From assembly GCA_039707465.1 (NCBI GenBank), contig CM077645.1, positions 143,717,503 to 143,781,502 on the forward strand: a DNA stretch of 64,000 nt. The letters are read 5' to 3'. The position numbers and the translations under genes are program-made. Shown here in pieces: positions 10,973 to 23,984 of this stretch. The DNA comes from Rhabdophis nuchalis. Its lineage: Eukaryota; Chordata; Lepidosauria; Squamata; Natricidae. Every line of letters begins with the position of its first letter. The stretch's first letter is position 1. The notes below the pieces were generated by a model that was not told the origin of the DNA, did not search any database, and worked only from the letters and a program-made list of their open reading frames with translations.

Positions 10973-12438
10973 TATAACTGTTCATTACAGATGCAGGTGA
11001 GTTTCCCTAAATGTAAATATTTGACCTCTGCAGCAGGATATCAGTGGAATTGTCCTTCATTACCAATTTTCAGAAGTTAATTCATGCTTCAAATTGCAAC
11101 TCAGCAATTCCATATTTCAGTTGAAATTGTCTGTCTCCTTAACTCATTTCAGTCTGCCTTATCTCTCAAGAGATAAAGGTTTATTCTCTTTTTAGAGAAT
11201 AGTCTTGACCTTGAGGTCTTTAAGGTTCCTAGACCTTAAAGGGAACATGCAGATCATGCAGTAGTACCAATACATTTCAATGTGGTGCCAAGTCTCTTTG
11301 GTACCCTATCTGGGCATTGAATCTCTATTAGGAGACAGCATGCCCAAATCGAACAGTACCAGTGAAACAGTGAATACAAAAATCAATCAATCTACAATTC
11401 AGTTTGCGTTAGCATCAACCCAATTCAATTCTTGAATTTGTGTAGGTCTCATCTACACAAATCAGAATGAGTGCTAGATTGCCTATTACTGCTTAGCTAT
11501 TAAATTGGCATGCCATGCATTGATCTTCGCTCTTTAAAGTGCTGGTTGTTGTTTTTTTTACAATCCCCTAATAAAAACATCCCATCAATTCTATTATTAA
11601 AAATTGAAAGAATTGAACAAGCACCACACAGCATTTTTTAAATATTAAACATGCTGAACTTTTTAGCACTGACTGATAATAGCCCAATATCCTTTCTTCT
11701 AATTTTAGAGATTAAAAAAAAGTCTTTTGATTGCACTGAATGAATAAGCAATATTATTTTTCCAACTCTACTGCCTTTGAGTAGAACTACCATACGTTAT
11801 CGTCTCTTCTTGTGAATATCATGGAAAACAGAAATTTTCAGAGGGGTAAAAAAAAACAATCTTTTTAAATATGATTTAGTGACTCATAAATGTGACATCT
11901 GGATTAGATTTATTTGTTAAAGACCTCTTCAACCATGTTAAAGCAGGATAGATTTTAAATTAGCTTTCCCCTTGCTGCTAATCCACAAATATGTTGAGAC
12001 GTTTAACTTGAAATTTTGGAGTTTAATTTCAAGGTATCTGGAAGGTGCTAAATCTGAGAACAATTAGGACTGTTTATTTTTTCTAACACAGAATCAAAGT
12101 TCCAATAAGTCATTTAATGATACAGCTTCAGCAATTATGGTCATTCAGCAATAATGATCACTTGAAAAGTAACAAATTTCAAGTAACTGTTTGCAATCCA
12201 TTTTGTATTCCTAATTATGCCACTGAGTTTGAATTTTTCAGTTACAAGACTGCCATCTTACTATTAGATAACCTGGAATAGCTGTTATAAATCAGATATG
12301 TAAACAAATACAAACTGGATTATCAAGAAAATTGGTTGTTGCCAATCAACCAAATACTGAAGTGTTTATATGCTGTGATGTATTTTGTTATATTTTGTGT
12401 TATGTTTGTGCTGATAAATAAATAAAGGGAGACTAGTA
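10973..12438. other. Unassigned AT-rich stretch
   Basis: About 1.5 kb of AT-rich single-copy-looking DNA. I find no gene, exon with good splice sites, or known repeat. Confidence 0.4.
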
Positions 12439-12806
12439 TACCGTATTTTTCGGAGTATAAGACGCACCGGAGTATAAGATGCACCCAGGTTTTGAAGAGG
12501 CGATTTTTTTTAAATAGTAGGTAGGTAGATAGAGGGATAGAGAGGGAGAGAAAGAGAGAGAAATACAGTAAGTAGGTAGGGAGGGAGAGAGTAGGTAGGT
12601 AGGTAGGTAGGTAGGTAGGTAGGTAGGTAGGTAGGTGGAGGGTGGGAGGGAGGGAGGGAGAAATACAGTAGGTAGGTAGGGAGAGAGAGAGAGAGTATAG
12701 GTAGGTAGGTAGGTAGGTAGGTAGGTAGGTAGGTAGGTAGGTAGGTAGGTAGGTAGAGGGAAAGAGAAATAGAGAGAGAGAGAAATACAGTATATAAGTA
12801 GGGGGG

Positions 12807-12838
<32 letters not shown>

Positions 12839-13002
12839 CAGTAGATAGGTAGGGAGAGAGAGAGGGTAGGTAGGTAGGTATATAGAGGGGGAGAGAAATA
12901 CAGTAGATAGGTAGGAAGAGAGAGAGTGTAGATAGGTAGGTAGAGGTATAGAGAGAGAAAGAGAGAGAGAGAGAAATACACTAGATAGGTAGGTAGAGGT
13001 AT

Positions 13003-13073
<71 letters not shown>

Positions 13074-13262
13074 CACTAGATAGGTAGGGAGAGGGAGAGA
13101 GAAAGAGAGAGAGAGAGTAAGTAGGTAGGTAGGTAGGTAGGTAGGTAGGTAGGTAGGTAGGTAGGTAGGTAGGTAGATGTTTCCAGGTGTATTTATCCAT
13201 GTGCTGGAGAAGGAAATCACTGACCATCTTTGGAACAAATCTTTGTTTCTGCAGGCACAGTA
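12439..13262 (-). mobile_element. 'ggagtataagacgcacc' transposon carrying a GTAG/GAGA array, copy 1
   Basis: The left end 'accgtatttttcggagta' plus 'taagacgcacc' is a terminal repeat also found at 61533 and 63485. After 'ggttttgaagaggc' the element runs into about 660 bp of GTAG and GAGA tandem repeats (12515-13178). It then reaches 'tttccaggtgtatttatcc' and 'ggagaaggaaatcactg', which also follow the array in the 61.5-kb copy. The far terminus is missing, so this copy is truncated or deleted after about 13262. Open frames through the array are artefacts of repetition. Confidence 0.75.
12515..13178. repeat. (GTAG)n / (GAGA)n tetra- and dinucleotide array
   Basis: Blocks of GTAG repeats alternate with GAGA blocks and short 'aaatacagta' spacers that recur at irregular intervals. 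It is a compound array inside a transposon, not a simple microsatellite. Confidence 0.9.
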
Positions 13263-14079
13263 CGTGACCAACGTAATTTCCCCCCAATTATCATATTTCA
13301 ACCTTTGAACAAATGTATTATCCAAGAACGGTCACAATATAACAATGATTTTATGCTATAGTTTTGTTCAGAAAACTACATAACACAAAATGTTCCAATC
13401 ATCTAAAAGAAGAATGGCAGATAAGTATCTATATCTTTCACTGGTGGTCTGTCTTCAGTTCTCTACTTCATATAGAATTATGAAACAGCACATGCTGTAC
13501 ATACAGCAAGATATGTTCGAATGTGTAATCAATTAAACTGTTTTAGTCAACTGAAGAAACCAGAATCATGTTATAATGCATTTCAAATTTGTTTATCAAC
13601 AAGAAGAGATGCATGCATAATTTAAAAAAGGATTTGTGATAATTTCATATTTTCATTACTTTGCAAAAAGGTGATGTGCAGACTCTAAGGAGTCCTTAAA
13701 ATACTTTATAGTTTTACACTTTTTACAGCTTTGCCTGAATTATATATTGTTATCTTGAGAACATACTAACCATATGGATTTGAAATATAAATGTCAAGAT
13801 ATTTGAGATGGAACATACTATCCAAGAGTAGATGACTGCAAAATTTATAACTAGAGCTCTAACACTTAAGTTCCAAGATATTTCTAGGTCACAATCCTTA
13901 CCTATTTTACATATTGCATAGACTCGGGCTTTTTAAACAGAATTCCATGGAATTCTAAATTCTGTAAAAACTTTATGGGGTTCCGTAAAACACTAAAGGC
14001 AAAATGTAAAAAAAAATAAAATCACTCAATACAGCCAATTTTTAAATCACTACGGTTTGACCTGCAAATTCCTTGGACT
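13263..14079. other. Unassigned AT-rich stretch
   Basis: No gene or repeat that I can name. A short perfect palindrome around 'gaattccatggaattc' occurs at 13942-13957. Confidence 0.4.
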
Positions 14080-14400
14080 GAAAGGCGATCAAACTAGTCA
14101 ATCCTAGAGGAGATCAACCCTGACTGCTCTTTAGGCCAGATCCTGAAGATGAAACTCAAATACTTTGGCTACCTAATGAGAAGGAAGGACTCACTGGAGA
14201 AGAGCCTAATGCTGGGAAAGATTGAGTGCAAAAGAAGAAAGGAACTACAGAGAATGGGGTAGCTGGATGGAGTCACCGAAGCAGTAGGCATGAGATTAAA
14301 TAGACTCCAGGCGATGATAGATGACAGGAAGGCTTGGAGGAATGTTGTCCATGGGGTTGCAAAAGGTCAAACATGACTTCGCAACTAATAACAACACAGT
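14080..14400 (+). mobile_element. BovB LINE 3' end, sense
   Basis: The sequence translates in broken frames to the C-terminal end of the BovB (RTE clade) reverse transcriptase ORF. Nucleotide landmarks are 'ctaatgagaaggaaggactc', 'atgctgggaaagattga' and 'ggatggagtcaccgaagcag', ending with 'cgcaactaataacaac'. Stops and frame changes make it dead. BovB is the RTE element shared by squamates and ruminants and is thought to have been transferred horizontally. Confidence 0.85.
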
Positions 14401-16800
14401 TTGACCTCTTTCTTCATGGCTTGGAAAAAATCTGAAAATCCCTGGTATCTGAAAATCCCATGGATCTTATTTTCTGCCTTCTTAACAGAATATTTCCTAG
14501 GCACAAGCCAATAATCAAAAGTCTACTCACAATACCAATTCACCTCACCATCAACGTGGTGCAATTTTATATTATGGGTTTGATCTTTATTTAGCACATG
14601 TAATTTGTCACACAGTTCCATGCCAAATGTCATCAAAGTGTGAGTTTTCCTTCTTGTAGAGTAACTTGGAACCTGAAAGTCTTCATGGCACAGAGCCAAG
14701 TTATTTGCAGTATGGCTACTCTCTGAGGTATGTGCTGCCCTGGTGCCACCAGGTCACATAATGTGGGTACACTCCAGATCACTTTCCTAGTAGGTCCTAG
14801 ACAACATGCCTTCTCTGCAGCAGCCCCTCACCTGTTGTCCTGAGCTCTGGCAGGCTGCTACCCTGTAGATTCTGGGAAAGTTCAGAGACAATACTTTTGT
14901 CATATGGGTAGAGTGAAGATGGAGCCCATCGGCAACTGTCTTTGAAGATGATATCACAATGCTAAGTGGTTTGTCATATATTGATATATCTCAACTAAGG
15001 GTGAGTAAAATAACTTTGGATGCTCTTATCTGGTCTCTTAGCTGACACTGATAGTTAGGGCTCATCAACGGGCGTTTAAGAACAACTACAACTCTGCAAT
15101 AATAAAATGTTGGTAGAGAATAAGACCTGCACCAATTTATTATTGCTTTAGTTGTGAAGTGTTTTCTTTTGCAACACTTAGAAAGGCTGACTTGGTAGAC
15201 AATCCGGTTTCTCCACTGGTAGAAACTCGTTGTCATGCCCTACCTTCCAGCTTCAGAAGTTCAAAATTATATAACATTCTCTTTTCCATCTACCCATACA
15301 ATTTCATATTAGAATTTGTCTCCAGAGTGACTGGAACTCACACAGCCTGGCACCTTGGAGTACAAGAAAAAAAATTGCAGAGAAAGAACACTTGCCAATT
15401 TAATCCCTTTCTTTTTCTGAGCTATTGTGCATTCAGGAGTTGTCTACTAACTATCAAAGCCTGGATCAATCCTGGCTGCATTCTCCTATTTTGTCAACTT
15501 AGCAACAATGAACTATGATTACAGTGATTGTGAAAAGTATCTGGTTGCAAAAGGCCAGCTTCACAGTGAATTTTAAATAAAAACAGGAGGAATGGTAACT
15601 TTGCAACAAGTAGGTTCTCCCGATAGCAACTGTTCAGATTTTTCTTGTACCTAACCAGATAAATTTAGACACGAACTGAAAGCATAAATGGGATAGTTAG
15701 TAATCTATTGCCAAGTGGGGGCAAAGAATCTCTTATTGTTTAAGATATTGCAATTGTTCAAAGATGACCCACTGGCTCATATTTTTTCCCACTCTCCTAT
15801 TGGTCAGTATTAAATGATTCAAAATGTTTGCTGGCTGTTTTCAATACTAGTTGGCTGAACAATTTCACTGCCATGGAAATTTGCCCAATTCTAGCAAATT
15901 TCCCCCTAATGCAAACTTAAAGCATTTTATTCTGTGTCTTATATGATCCCACACCCCATTAAAATATAACAAAATGAGATTGTATATTCTCAGCTTTGGA
16001 AAGGATGTTAACGGATGTAATACGCATGCTTTAAATTTTAAGTTTTAAAGTGTTGCCCTTATTAAAATGGCACCTTACCACAAAATAGCTGTGGTGTGCT
16101 GAACAGAAACTTCTGGAGCCCACTGTAAGGGCTGAATAAAGGTTTAGGTTACCCAATCCTCTTTCAATGTGACCCAACCCTGTTTTGAAGTAACATTATT
16201 GGTTTTCATGAAATAGTTTTTTTTAAAAAGAGTAGAAGTGAGAAAACATAAACCACAGGCATGAATATGGGTCAAAACATTGCCTCAGAATGATGGAGCA
16301 TCACATGCACTTCTCCAGACAGCAGAAATTTCCACACTACCCGATGCACAAGCACACAGTGTGATTACCACAAGCAAATTAGCACAGAAGACAAATAAAG
16401 GGTGGAGGGGAAGCCCCTTCATCTTTTTCATCTTCTCCTTTAATTTAATTTCATCTTTCTTTAATTTAATATAGCCCATTCTTTTGTCCAGAAGGTTCTC
16501 GGGCAATTTTATCATTGGGTAAGAACACAATATAACTATGTCACAAATGGTCAGCAATGACAACAGGTAGATAAAATATTCATACAAAGAATTTGGGTAC
16601 TTTATTAAAAGGTCTCTGTTAATTCAAAAATAAACTTTTACCTATGTGGCTTCTCTGGTGAACCTCAGCAGAGAAAGAGTTTCCATAATTATTCTGGATA
16701 ATCATTTTTTTGCCACGACCCTTTTGAGAAGGATCTCAATCTCAAGCACATGCTTTGCATCAAGAAAAGTACTAGCACTAGTGGAGTGCTAATCACTGAC
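14401..16800. other. Unassigned stretch
   Basis: About 2.4 kb with no recognised gene. A 119-residue open frame at 15159-15518 (plus) and a 100-residue one at 16285-16587 (minus) have no family signature. The latter includes a lysine-rich low-complexity part ('KLKKDEIKLKEKMKKMK'). Confidence 0.4.
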
Positions 16801-17092
16801 AACTGTTGTTGTTGTTAGTTGCAAAGTCATGTCGGACCCATCGCAACCCCATGGACAATGTTCCTGCAGGCCTTCCTATCTCCGCCATCCTCTGGAGTCC
16901 ATTTAAGCTCACGCCAACTGCTTCGGTAACTCCATCCAGCCACCTCACTTTCTGTTGCCCTTTTCTTCTTTTTCCCTCAATCTTTCCCAACATCAGGCTC
17001 TTCTCCAGTGAGTCCTTCCTTCTCATTAGGTGGCCAAAGTGTTTAAGTTTCGTCGTCAGGATCTGGCCTTCGAAAGACCAGTCAGGGTTGAC
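16801..17092 (-). mobile_element. BovB LINE 3' end, antisense
   Basis: Reading on the minus strand gives the BovB ORF2 C-terminus with 'LKHFGHLMRRKDSLEKSLML', 'KIEGKRRKGQQKVRWLDG' and 'RHDFATNN'. It is more open than the copy at 14.1 kb: about 100 codons without a stop. It ends in a 'tagttgcaaagtcatgtc'-type terminus and a short GTT repeat (16802-16817). Orientation is opposite to the other BovB fragment. Confidence 0.87.
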
Positions 17093-17158
17093 TGCTGACA
17101 ATTGTGCATATATAAAACCTACTGTTCTCAAAACTGAGCATTACAGAGACTACTAGGA

Positions 17159-17592
17159 TAAGGTGACCAGACGTCCCGCTTTTGGTGGGACAGTCCCGAT
17201 TTTTAACAATTTGTCCTGCGTCCAGCGGCGTTTTTTAAAAGTCCCGATTTTTTGAAAGAATGCATGACAAGCTAGGAACGGCGGGAGAACGGGAAGGGAA
17301 TATACAGTTTTCGGCGGCCATGTCAGCTCGTCAGTGGATAAAATATTCCTGCATTTTGCTTCAGGAAATCATATTTTGAGGAAGTCGCTGGGATTAGACC
17401 GGAGGTTAAAGCTTCGATACGGTAAATAATTATTTTGTTCTGTATGAGGAAGAGTATTTGATTCCACCTAATTGAGAGAATGGAAATGCCACGCAAATTT
17501 GTCTCTTGTACGGAAAAAGCACTTGCTAAATTCCCCCCCCCCCCCCGGTCAATGGTGTCCCACTTTACCAATGTTAAAATCTGATCACCTTA
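17159..17592. mobile_element. MITE with 'taaggtgaccagacg' ends
   Basis: Left end taaggtgaccaga and right end tctgatcacctta form a 13-bp inverted repeat with one mismatch, each bounded by TA. The interior contains 'gggacagtcccgatttttaa' and a run of about 16 C residues (17531-17546). No transposase frame is present. The TA boundaries suggest Tc1/mariner-type targeting; this is inference. Confidence 0.7.
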
Positions 17593-17758
17593 TGCATCAA
17601 TCTAGCTATTTTGGGGTAACCAGCAGTTTTCAGGAAACCAGTTTTACAAAGAGAAAGAGTTTATAGTCCTGAGATGAAGAAACAGTATTGTTTCAGAGTA
17701 GGACCATGTCCTGAACATTACTTCTAGCTTGGATGTTTCAGAAAACCATTGCAACACA

Positions 17759-18126
17759 CAGGTAGTCCTCCATTTACAACAGTTCATTTAGTAACTGTTC
17801 AAAGAGCGGCACTGAAAAAAGTGACTTATAACCATTTTTCAGACTTACGAGCATTGCGGCATCCCCCTGGTCTTGTGATCAAAAGTCCAACATTTGGCAA
17901 CTGACTCATATTTATGACGGATGCAGAGTCCTGGGGTTATGTGATCCCCTTTTATAATCTTCTGACAAGCAAAGTAAATGGAAAAGGGAGTTTCAGTTAA
18001 CAACTATGTTACTAACAGCAATTGTGGCAAGAAAGGTAATAAAATGAGGCAAAACTCACTTAACAAATGTTTTACTTAGCAACAGAAAGTTGGGTTCTGT
18101 TGTGGTTGTAAGTCAAGGACTACTTG
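17759..18126 (+). mobile_element. TA-target MITE, copy C
   Basis: Starts caggtagtcctcc and ends agtcaaggactacttg followed by TA. It shares the internal 'gtgacttataaccattttt' and 'acaaatgttttacttagcaa' landmarks. Confidence 0.82.
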
Positions 18127-19074
18127 TACAGTAGGATTGAGGGTGAAAAAAATCTGTTTTGTAGATACTGACAATAGTAAAACTAGACATTTTCCGATCA
18201 GGTGTTCTGAACATCTAAGAAATTACCAGAACTAATGCCAAAGAATCTTAGATAATCATCAGGGAGGATTTGCTGACAAGTACATTCCTTTGCTTTCATT
18301 TTATATTGAATTTTTAAAAAGACCCTGGTGTAAAAAAAAAAAAGAAAAAACCCTCTGCACACGTTAAGTGATAAAACTGAATGGAAATTGAGTTTAGTAA
18401 AAATTCATTTATTCCAGAAAGCACTGGAATAAATGAATATTTTTCATTTTGTTCATTTCATTATTTTGCTGCAAAAAAGGGCTGAAAATTGCTTAATGAA
18501 AACTGTGGGAGAGAACTACAAAGAACTGTCTTTTATTATATCTTCTTTTGCTCTTGCAGCAATCACAATGATGATCAGAGGGGTCTCCTTTTGACCCTGA
18601 ATGTGCTGCACTTTTTTACAATGAGCCAAAATTTAATAATAATATTTAAAAGTTACATTATAGGCTAATACACATAGATCTATTTGAAAGCACTGAATTG
18701 CTTGTAAAGAATGTTAACACAATTATAACATATAGCTACAGTACCAGTCATATAAAATTGGCTGATAAGAATTATTAGGCTACAAAAAATTTTAACTAGC
18801 ACACTCGTCACTCTTACTTTTACTCTTTTGTCATGTCTGTGCTCTAAAGAGTTCATAGAGAAGTTTAACCTGCTCCCAAGATCATCTCTATATTTCTCTT
18901 TTGTCATACTTTTGTATTCTTTGGCAGCTGAGACAATGCTCTGCTGAAGAACTAATATTCAGTTGAAAATTTTGAACATTTGCAAGTCTTGAGGCAAGCT
19001 TTCCCCAATGAAGCTTTGAAGGGATTTCCTGCCTCACTGCACCTGGTTTTTCAGCTTTGACCATTCTAATAAAT
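18127..19074. other. Unassigned stretch
   Basis: Nothing recognised except a local inverted pair near 18401-18439 ('aattcatttattcca' / 'tggaataaatgaat') that can form a hairpin. Confidence 0.4.
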
Positions 19075-19198
19075 CATGGGTGTCAAACTTGATTGCATCA
19101 CGTGACATATCATGACTTTTTTTGCCTTTGCAGAGCCTAGATGGTTGTGGCCTGCAAATGGCGCATCCAGCCCACGGGCCGCCAGTTTAATAGACCTG
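19075..19198. mobile_element. Short hAT-like MITE ('gggtgtcaaact' type)
   Basis: Begins catgggtgtcaaact and ends gccagtttaatagacctg, imperfect inverted ends of the CAGGGGTGTCAAACT kind. It is flanked by taataaat (19067-19074) and taatatat (19199-19206), 7 of 8 identical. The interior keeps 'ggcctgcaaatggcgcatcc'. Confidence 0.7.
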
Positions 19199-19206
19199 TA
19201 ATATAT

Positions 19207-20689
19207 GTTCTAAGAAGAATGCTGGCTTGATCCCTTCACATCAACATCTTGGTTGTCAGGTGAAGCAAAAGAATGAAATGACAAAGTGGCTTTTCTCCCA
19301 AGTTTTCATAGACTACCTGCTGCTTATCCTCCCTTCCTTGTCCGTTTTGTTTCTGCTAGGGTTGAGAATTTTGTTGTTGCTGAAGAAACTGTGGTCACTT
19401 CTCAGCATTTTTAAGTCAGCAAATATGAAGATGGTCAAGAGCAATTTTAAATCTGTTTTGGAGATATCTGGCAATAAAAGTAGCATGTAAGAAATATAAA
19501 AGCAACTCTTCCCAATTTTAGGAGACAGCATGAAACCAATTGAAATAATGGCCAACAGGTTGTAATCTCCCACACTTTAAATTCAGAGCCTTCAGTAAGG
19601 TAGAAAGACTGAAGCTTTCTGATCCAAAACAAGGTTCATCTTCTTATTTCAAGTATTAGTGGAAACAAACACTTCTGCAAATGTATTTTAGGCATCTAAG
19701 ATACATATAGGCCTAAAAAAGTATATGCTCCTTGCTTAAGAATTGAATCACAATTAGCATAGCAGTGTAAGAGGGGAAAGGACATAAGTACACAGATTTT
19801 TCCCCCTGTAGAAATGCAACGAAATTCTCAAAACTGAGTGATGTTTCTTAAGTCAGATACCTATACCCCCATTGCCTCAGATTGTTTGTCTATGTGGGTT
19901 TATCTATGTGGGGAACACATTAATTGCAAGTCATTCTTCCCATTCTCCCTTACCCTCTGGGATACAATTTTAATCTACTTTAAACCACTTTGATTCAAGA
20001 ATCTAATTGTGGCTGACAATGCCTGGATCAGCTTCGTTTTGAAGTTCAGCCATAAGCTAGTGTGCAAGCAAAATAGGTTTTCCTACTGTTACAGTAAGCA
20101 ATTATATAAACGCTGGGAAAATATTAGCCTTCAAATATACTATCAACTGCAATGACCTAACCTAAATTACAAGAATCCTTTCTCTTTTAGCCAAATTGCT
20201 TTATCTAGCTCTATCACATTAAAAATTGCTTCTTATTCTTTGATAATAAACTATTATTACTACATTATGCATTAAGAACTATTAACCAAAATAAGAACAA
20301 CATATGGATTCTAAACCATGTTTTATAAAATTAGGGAATTGCGATCCTTAAAAAACAGCATGTCATATGGTTAGATAGTTACACCAAGAAACTTAATAAC
20401 TAAGCAGAAAATAATTTCCACCAAATTGAAGGAAAAATATCGCTCTTAGTTTTAATAGAGTACTACACAACCCTGTGACACACTGGGTCATCCTTTGAGA
20501 CGAAAGTAGTGCAGTCTGACATGACCAGAATGAATATTAAATTTTAGATTGATCATATCTTCTTTTACTCCAATGCTGGAACAGTGCCATGATCAACTAA
20601 GAAGAGCATATATCATAAATAGAAAAGTAATTTTAATACTTTGGAATACAAATGAACTTCAATAAGAAGTCAATATTAAGTTGCCTAAA
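19207..20689. other. Unassigned stretch
   Basis: No gene or repeat family recognised. Open frames at 19227-19490 (plus) and 19313-19573 (minus) overlap in opposite strands and have no family features. Confidence 0.4.
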
Positions 20690-20860
20690 CCAATAAACAG
20701 AATGACCATGGATGGGCAAAAGACTGGTAGGAGGTGAAGCAACTTCCAACTTCCTGCAGGCTTCCCCACTGACTTTGCTGGTGGGAAGCAGGCCAGAAGT
20801 GTTGTAAACCACAATCATGTAACTCGGGAACACTATAACAGTGACGACTTTGCAAATAAA
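20690..20860. mobile_element. Fragment of a 'catgtaactcggg' DNA-transposon relic
   Basis: Segments such as 'cttcctgcaggcttcccca', 'ctgactttgctggtgg' and 'catgtaactcgggaacac' resemble the interior of the TA-target MITE group. No termini are present, so the assignment is weak. Confidence 0.4.
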
Positions 20861-22658
20861 AGTGGTCTGAGCATCATGGAAATTTCAATTCCATAGGAGT
20901 AATGGGTTCCAGATTTTTTACACATTCTTTAAAGTTAGTGGATGTTAGGTACTTGAATCAAAGACTATTGCAGTATAATGCATCATTTGGGATATCTTGA
21001 GACTAAAAACAGATAAATACGAGTTTTAGTAGATTATAGAGATAATGTTGATTCTCATCACAAAGAGATTTGTATCTATATTTTCTTCTATTTGATGAGC
21101 AAGGTCACAAAATAAAATCGGAGTGCACATTTTAAAATCTACTAAATTGCCACTTCCCTGAACGTTTACAGTTTTCTCATCCATCAGATTTGAAAGCATG
21201 TTAATACGATGGCTGATCCTTTCTACTCCCATTGAGTTAGACTATCTGAAGTTCTTTGCCAAAATCATTCAAAATCCCTGGAAGTAACAAAGAAAGTATT
21301 AAAATCTCAGCTTCAGAAGATTGCTTTGCAAAACTAATATAGTAGTGTATGACATGTATGTGAATGTGGTATATGAATCCAATGCCTATTATAGGGAAAT
21401 GTATAACCATCAATAGCTGATTTCAGAAAAATACTGCAACTTGACCTTCCAAATCACTGTTTTATTTGAACAAAACCTCAAATTCCAAAATATCACCACT
21501 ACAATTCATAAACTGTGTTTCAAGAAAGTTATACAACAGTAGTACATTTTTACAAATCGTAAATTAATTAGGATAAATACATACAAATCTTTACATTAAA
21601 CAAATTCACACATAACTGTTTTTTCAGACATAATCTTACACTTGTTTGTCCAGAAGTAACTGAATTCAATTGGTTGGGTTCCCACATGTTGAGAATATTT
21701 TAATCACAGTTAATATGACTAAACCAAAAACAACCCATAGTCAGACTTGCAGACATGCAGTATAATTGGGGTGGGTGGGTGTTGGACAATTCTTGATTTG
21801 TTTTCTTGCTTTTTAGCTGTTCTAGCATCTGCCTCTGTGAAATATTTAAAAGTCTACATGTGATACAAAAACAAATGAAGAATGAATTAAACTTCACAAA
21901 TAAAGCATTCAGACATAATCCTAAACCGCATTTGCAATCAATTAATCAGAAAATTATAGTGGATATAAACTCTTGTTTAAAGATCTAAACCAATCCATAC
22001 ATTTCTTGATGACTCTTACTGCATATGATAATATGCCAAAATAAAGGAGCTACTGTTGTGTTGTGGTACAGCAGTTTTCTCCCTGGAAACTGTACATATT
22101 TATTTAAGATTGAAATCAATAAGCCCAAAAAAGTGAGATGTAGGTGGAATATAAGCCTGATTAATTTTCTTTAGTCTGGAATATGTGTTTTATTATACTC
22201 TTCCTAAATGGCATGTATATTATTTTACATATTCTGAACACTGTTTGCAGTGTTTCAACTTGTAGAGTGAAAACCAGTTGAACCAGATAAATGAAAATTT
22301 GTGTTTAATCTGAAGAAACCAAATCTTGATAAACAGATTACTTTCTAATACTACTGTAGTTCTGGTGGAGTGTGATAAAACAACTCTAGTAAGAGTCAAG
22401 AGGGAGATCTTTGGGTTGAACCGTAAATTCTAACTTCATGCAGAAAAGCAGCTACGGATATGTTTTAGTAATATGCAAATATATTTATATTTAATCACCT
22501 AATTTATCACTGATTAACCAACCAGACTGAGGCAGATTAGTCATTAATTAAGATTTGTAGCAGCCTAGTCTCCAAATGATCCAAACTCAAGGAAACAAAT
22601 AGCCAACAGATTCTACATTTGAAGTTGATATAAACACCACATACAGATATTCCATATA
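20861..22658. other. Unassigned AT-rich stretch
   Basis: About 1.8 kb of AT-rich DNA with no recognised repeat or gene. Confidence 0.4.
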
Positions 22659-23045
22659 CAGGTCATCCTTAACTTACAACAGTTCACTTAGTGGCCATTT
22701 GAAGTTACAACAGTACTGAAAAAAAATGACATGGTCATTTTCACTTATGACAGTTGCAGCATCCCCGTGGCCACGTGATCAAAATTCAGATGCTTGGCAA
22801 TTGGCTCATATTTATGATGGCTGCAGTGTCCCAGGGTCATGTGATCACCTTATGCAACTTTCTGACAAATAAAGTCAATGCTGAAGCCATTCACTTAACA
22901 ACTGTGTTACTAATTTAACTGCAGTGATTCACTTAACTATTGTGGCAAGAAAGGTCATAAAATAGGGCAAAACTCACTTAACAAATGTTTCACTTAGCAA
23001 CAGAAATGTTGAGTTTAATTCTGGTCATAGGTTGAGGGCTACCTG
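22659..23045 (+). mobile_element. TA-target MITE, copy D, with a stub at 23078
   Basis: Bounded by TA on both sides (tacaggtcatcc ... gagggctacctgta). Shared landmarks include 'atgatcaaaattcag'-type and 'cacttaacaactgtgttac' segments. About 32 bases downstream, at 23078-23102, lies a stub of the left end of a second copy (caggtagccctccacttac) that stops after 25 bases. Confidence 0.82.
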
Positions 23046-23293
23046 TACTGTATGTTCCTCCTAGAGTCCAAACAGTACAGGTAGCCCTCCACTTACAATT
23101 GTTTTTAAAATCCGATGTATTTTATCAGAGTAACAAGTTAGTCTTTAAAGATACAGATGAAAGAGTACATTGGATTTTAAAAGTCCTGGTGTCTTATATG
23201 GACTATCCATTCAGGTCTTTTGGTGACAAGATGGAAATGGTTTGCCATTACCTTTCCCAAGATAGGTGTGTATATCTGTGTGTTTGTGTAGAC

Positions 23294-23517
23294 CAGTGGT
23301 AGTCAACATGGTCGCTACCGCCAACTAGTGGGCATTCCAGCTTTCATGGTGAGCAGTAGGGGTTTTGTATGATACTGAAACACATTCCTTTTTTAAATTT
23401 AATTGACTTCCCTACTTTATAAATCACCATTACTGTAGAACCAGTGGACGGTTAGAAAATTTTACTAACAGAGATACAAAAGTGGGTGGTTAGATATAAA
23501 AAGGTTGACTACCCCTG
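23294..23517. mobile_element. hAT-like MITE, 224 bp
   Basis: Ends are CAGTGGTAGTCAAC and GTTGACTACCCCTG. A perfect 8-bp duplication gtgtagac flanks it at 23286-23293 and 23518-23525. The interior is AT-rich and non-coding. Confidence 0.9.
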
Positions 23518-23984
23518 GTGTAGACTATGGCATAGTCTCTCTCTACATGGGGCTCCCCTTGAGGTACACCCGAAGACTTCAGCTGGTCCAGAATGCAGCC
23601 GCGCGAGCAATAATGGGTACCGCAAGGTATACCCATGTAACACCGCTCTTGCGCGAGCTGCACTGGCTACCTGTCGTCTTTCGGGTGCGCTTCAAGATGC
23701 TAGTTCTCATCTTTAAAGCGCTCCATGGCTCGGGACCTAGCTATCTGCGGGATCGGATCCTGCCACATACATCCTCCCGGCCGATTCGCTCCCACAGAGA
23801 GGGACTTCTCCGGGTGCCGTCCACTAGACTTTGTCAGCGGGCGACGCCCAGGGGAAGGGCCTTCTCTGTGGCGGGCCCAGCCCTCTGGAACAACCTTCCC
23901 CCCGACATTAGAACAACTACGGACCTCCGCTCCTTCCGTCAGAAATTAAAAACACACTTTTTCTGCTTGGCCGGCCTAGGTTAG
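23505..23984 (+). pseudogene. LINE ORF2 C-terminal fragment, open
   Basis: This is the best preserved small LINE fragment in the window: 159 codons open. 'LQLVQNAAARAIMG', 'HVTPLLRELHWLPVVFRVRF', 'FKALHGSGPSYLRDR' and 'FSVAGPALWNNLPPDIRT' are visible. The first ten or so codons come from upstream hAT sequence, so the ATG is not a LINE start. It lacks the RT palm and is non-functional. Confidence 0.8.

Noticed and set aside
12433..13325. Minus-strand frames rich in 'YLPT' and 'SLSL'
   Set aside because: They are translations of GTAG and GAGA repeats. The same applies to 61525-62458.
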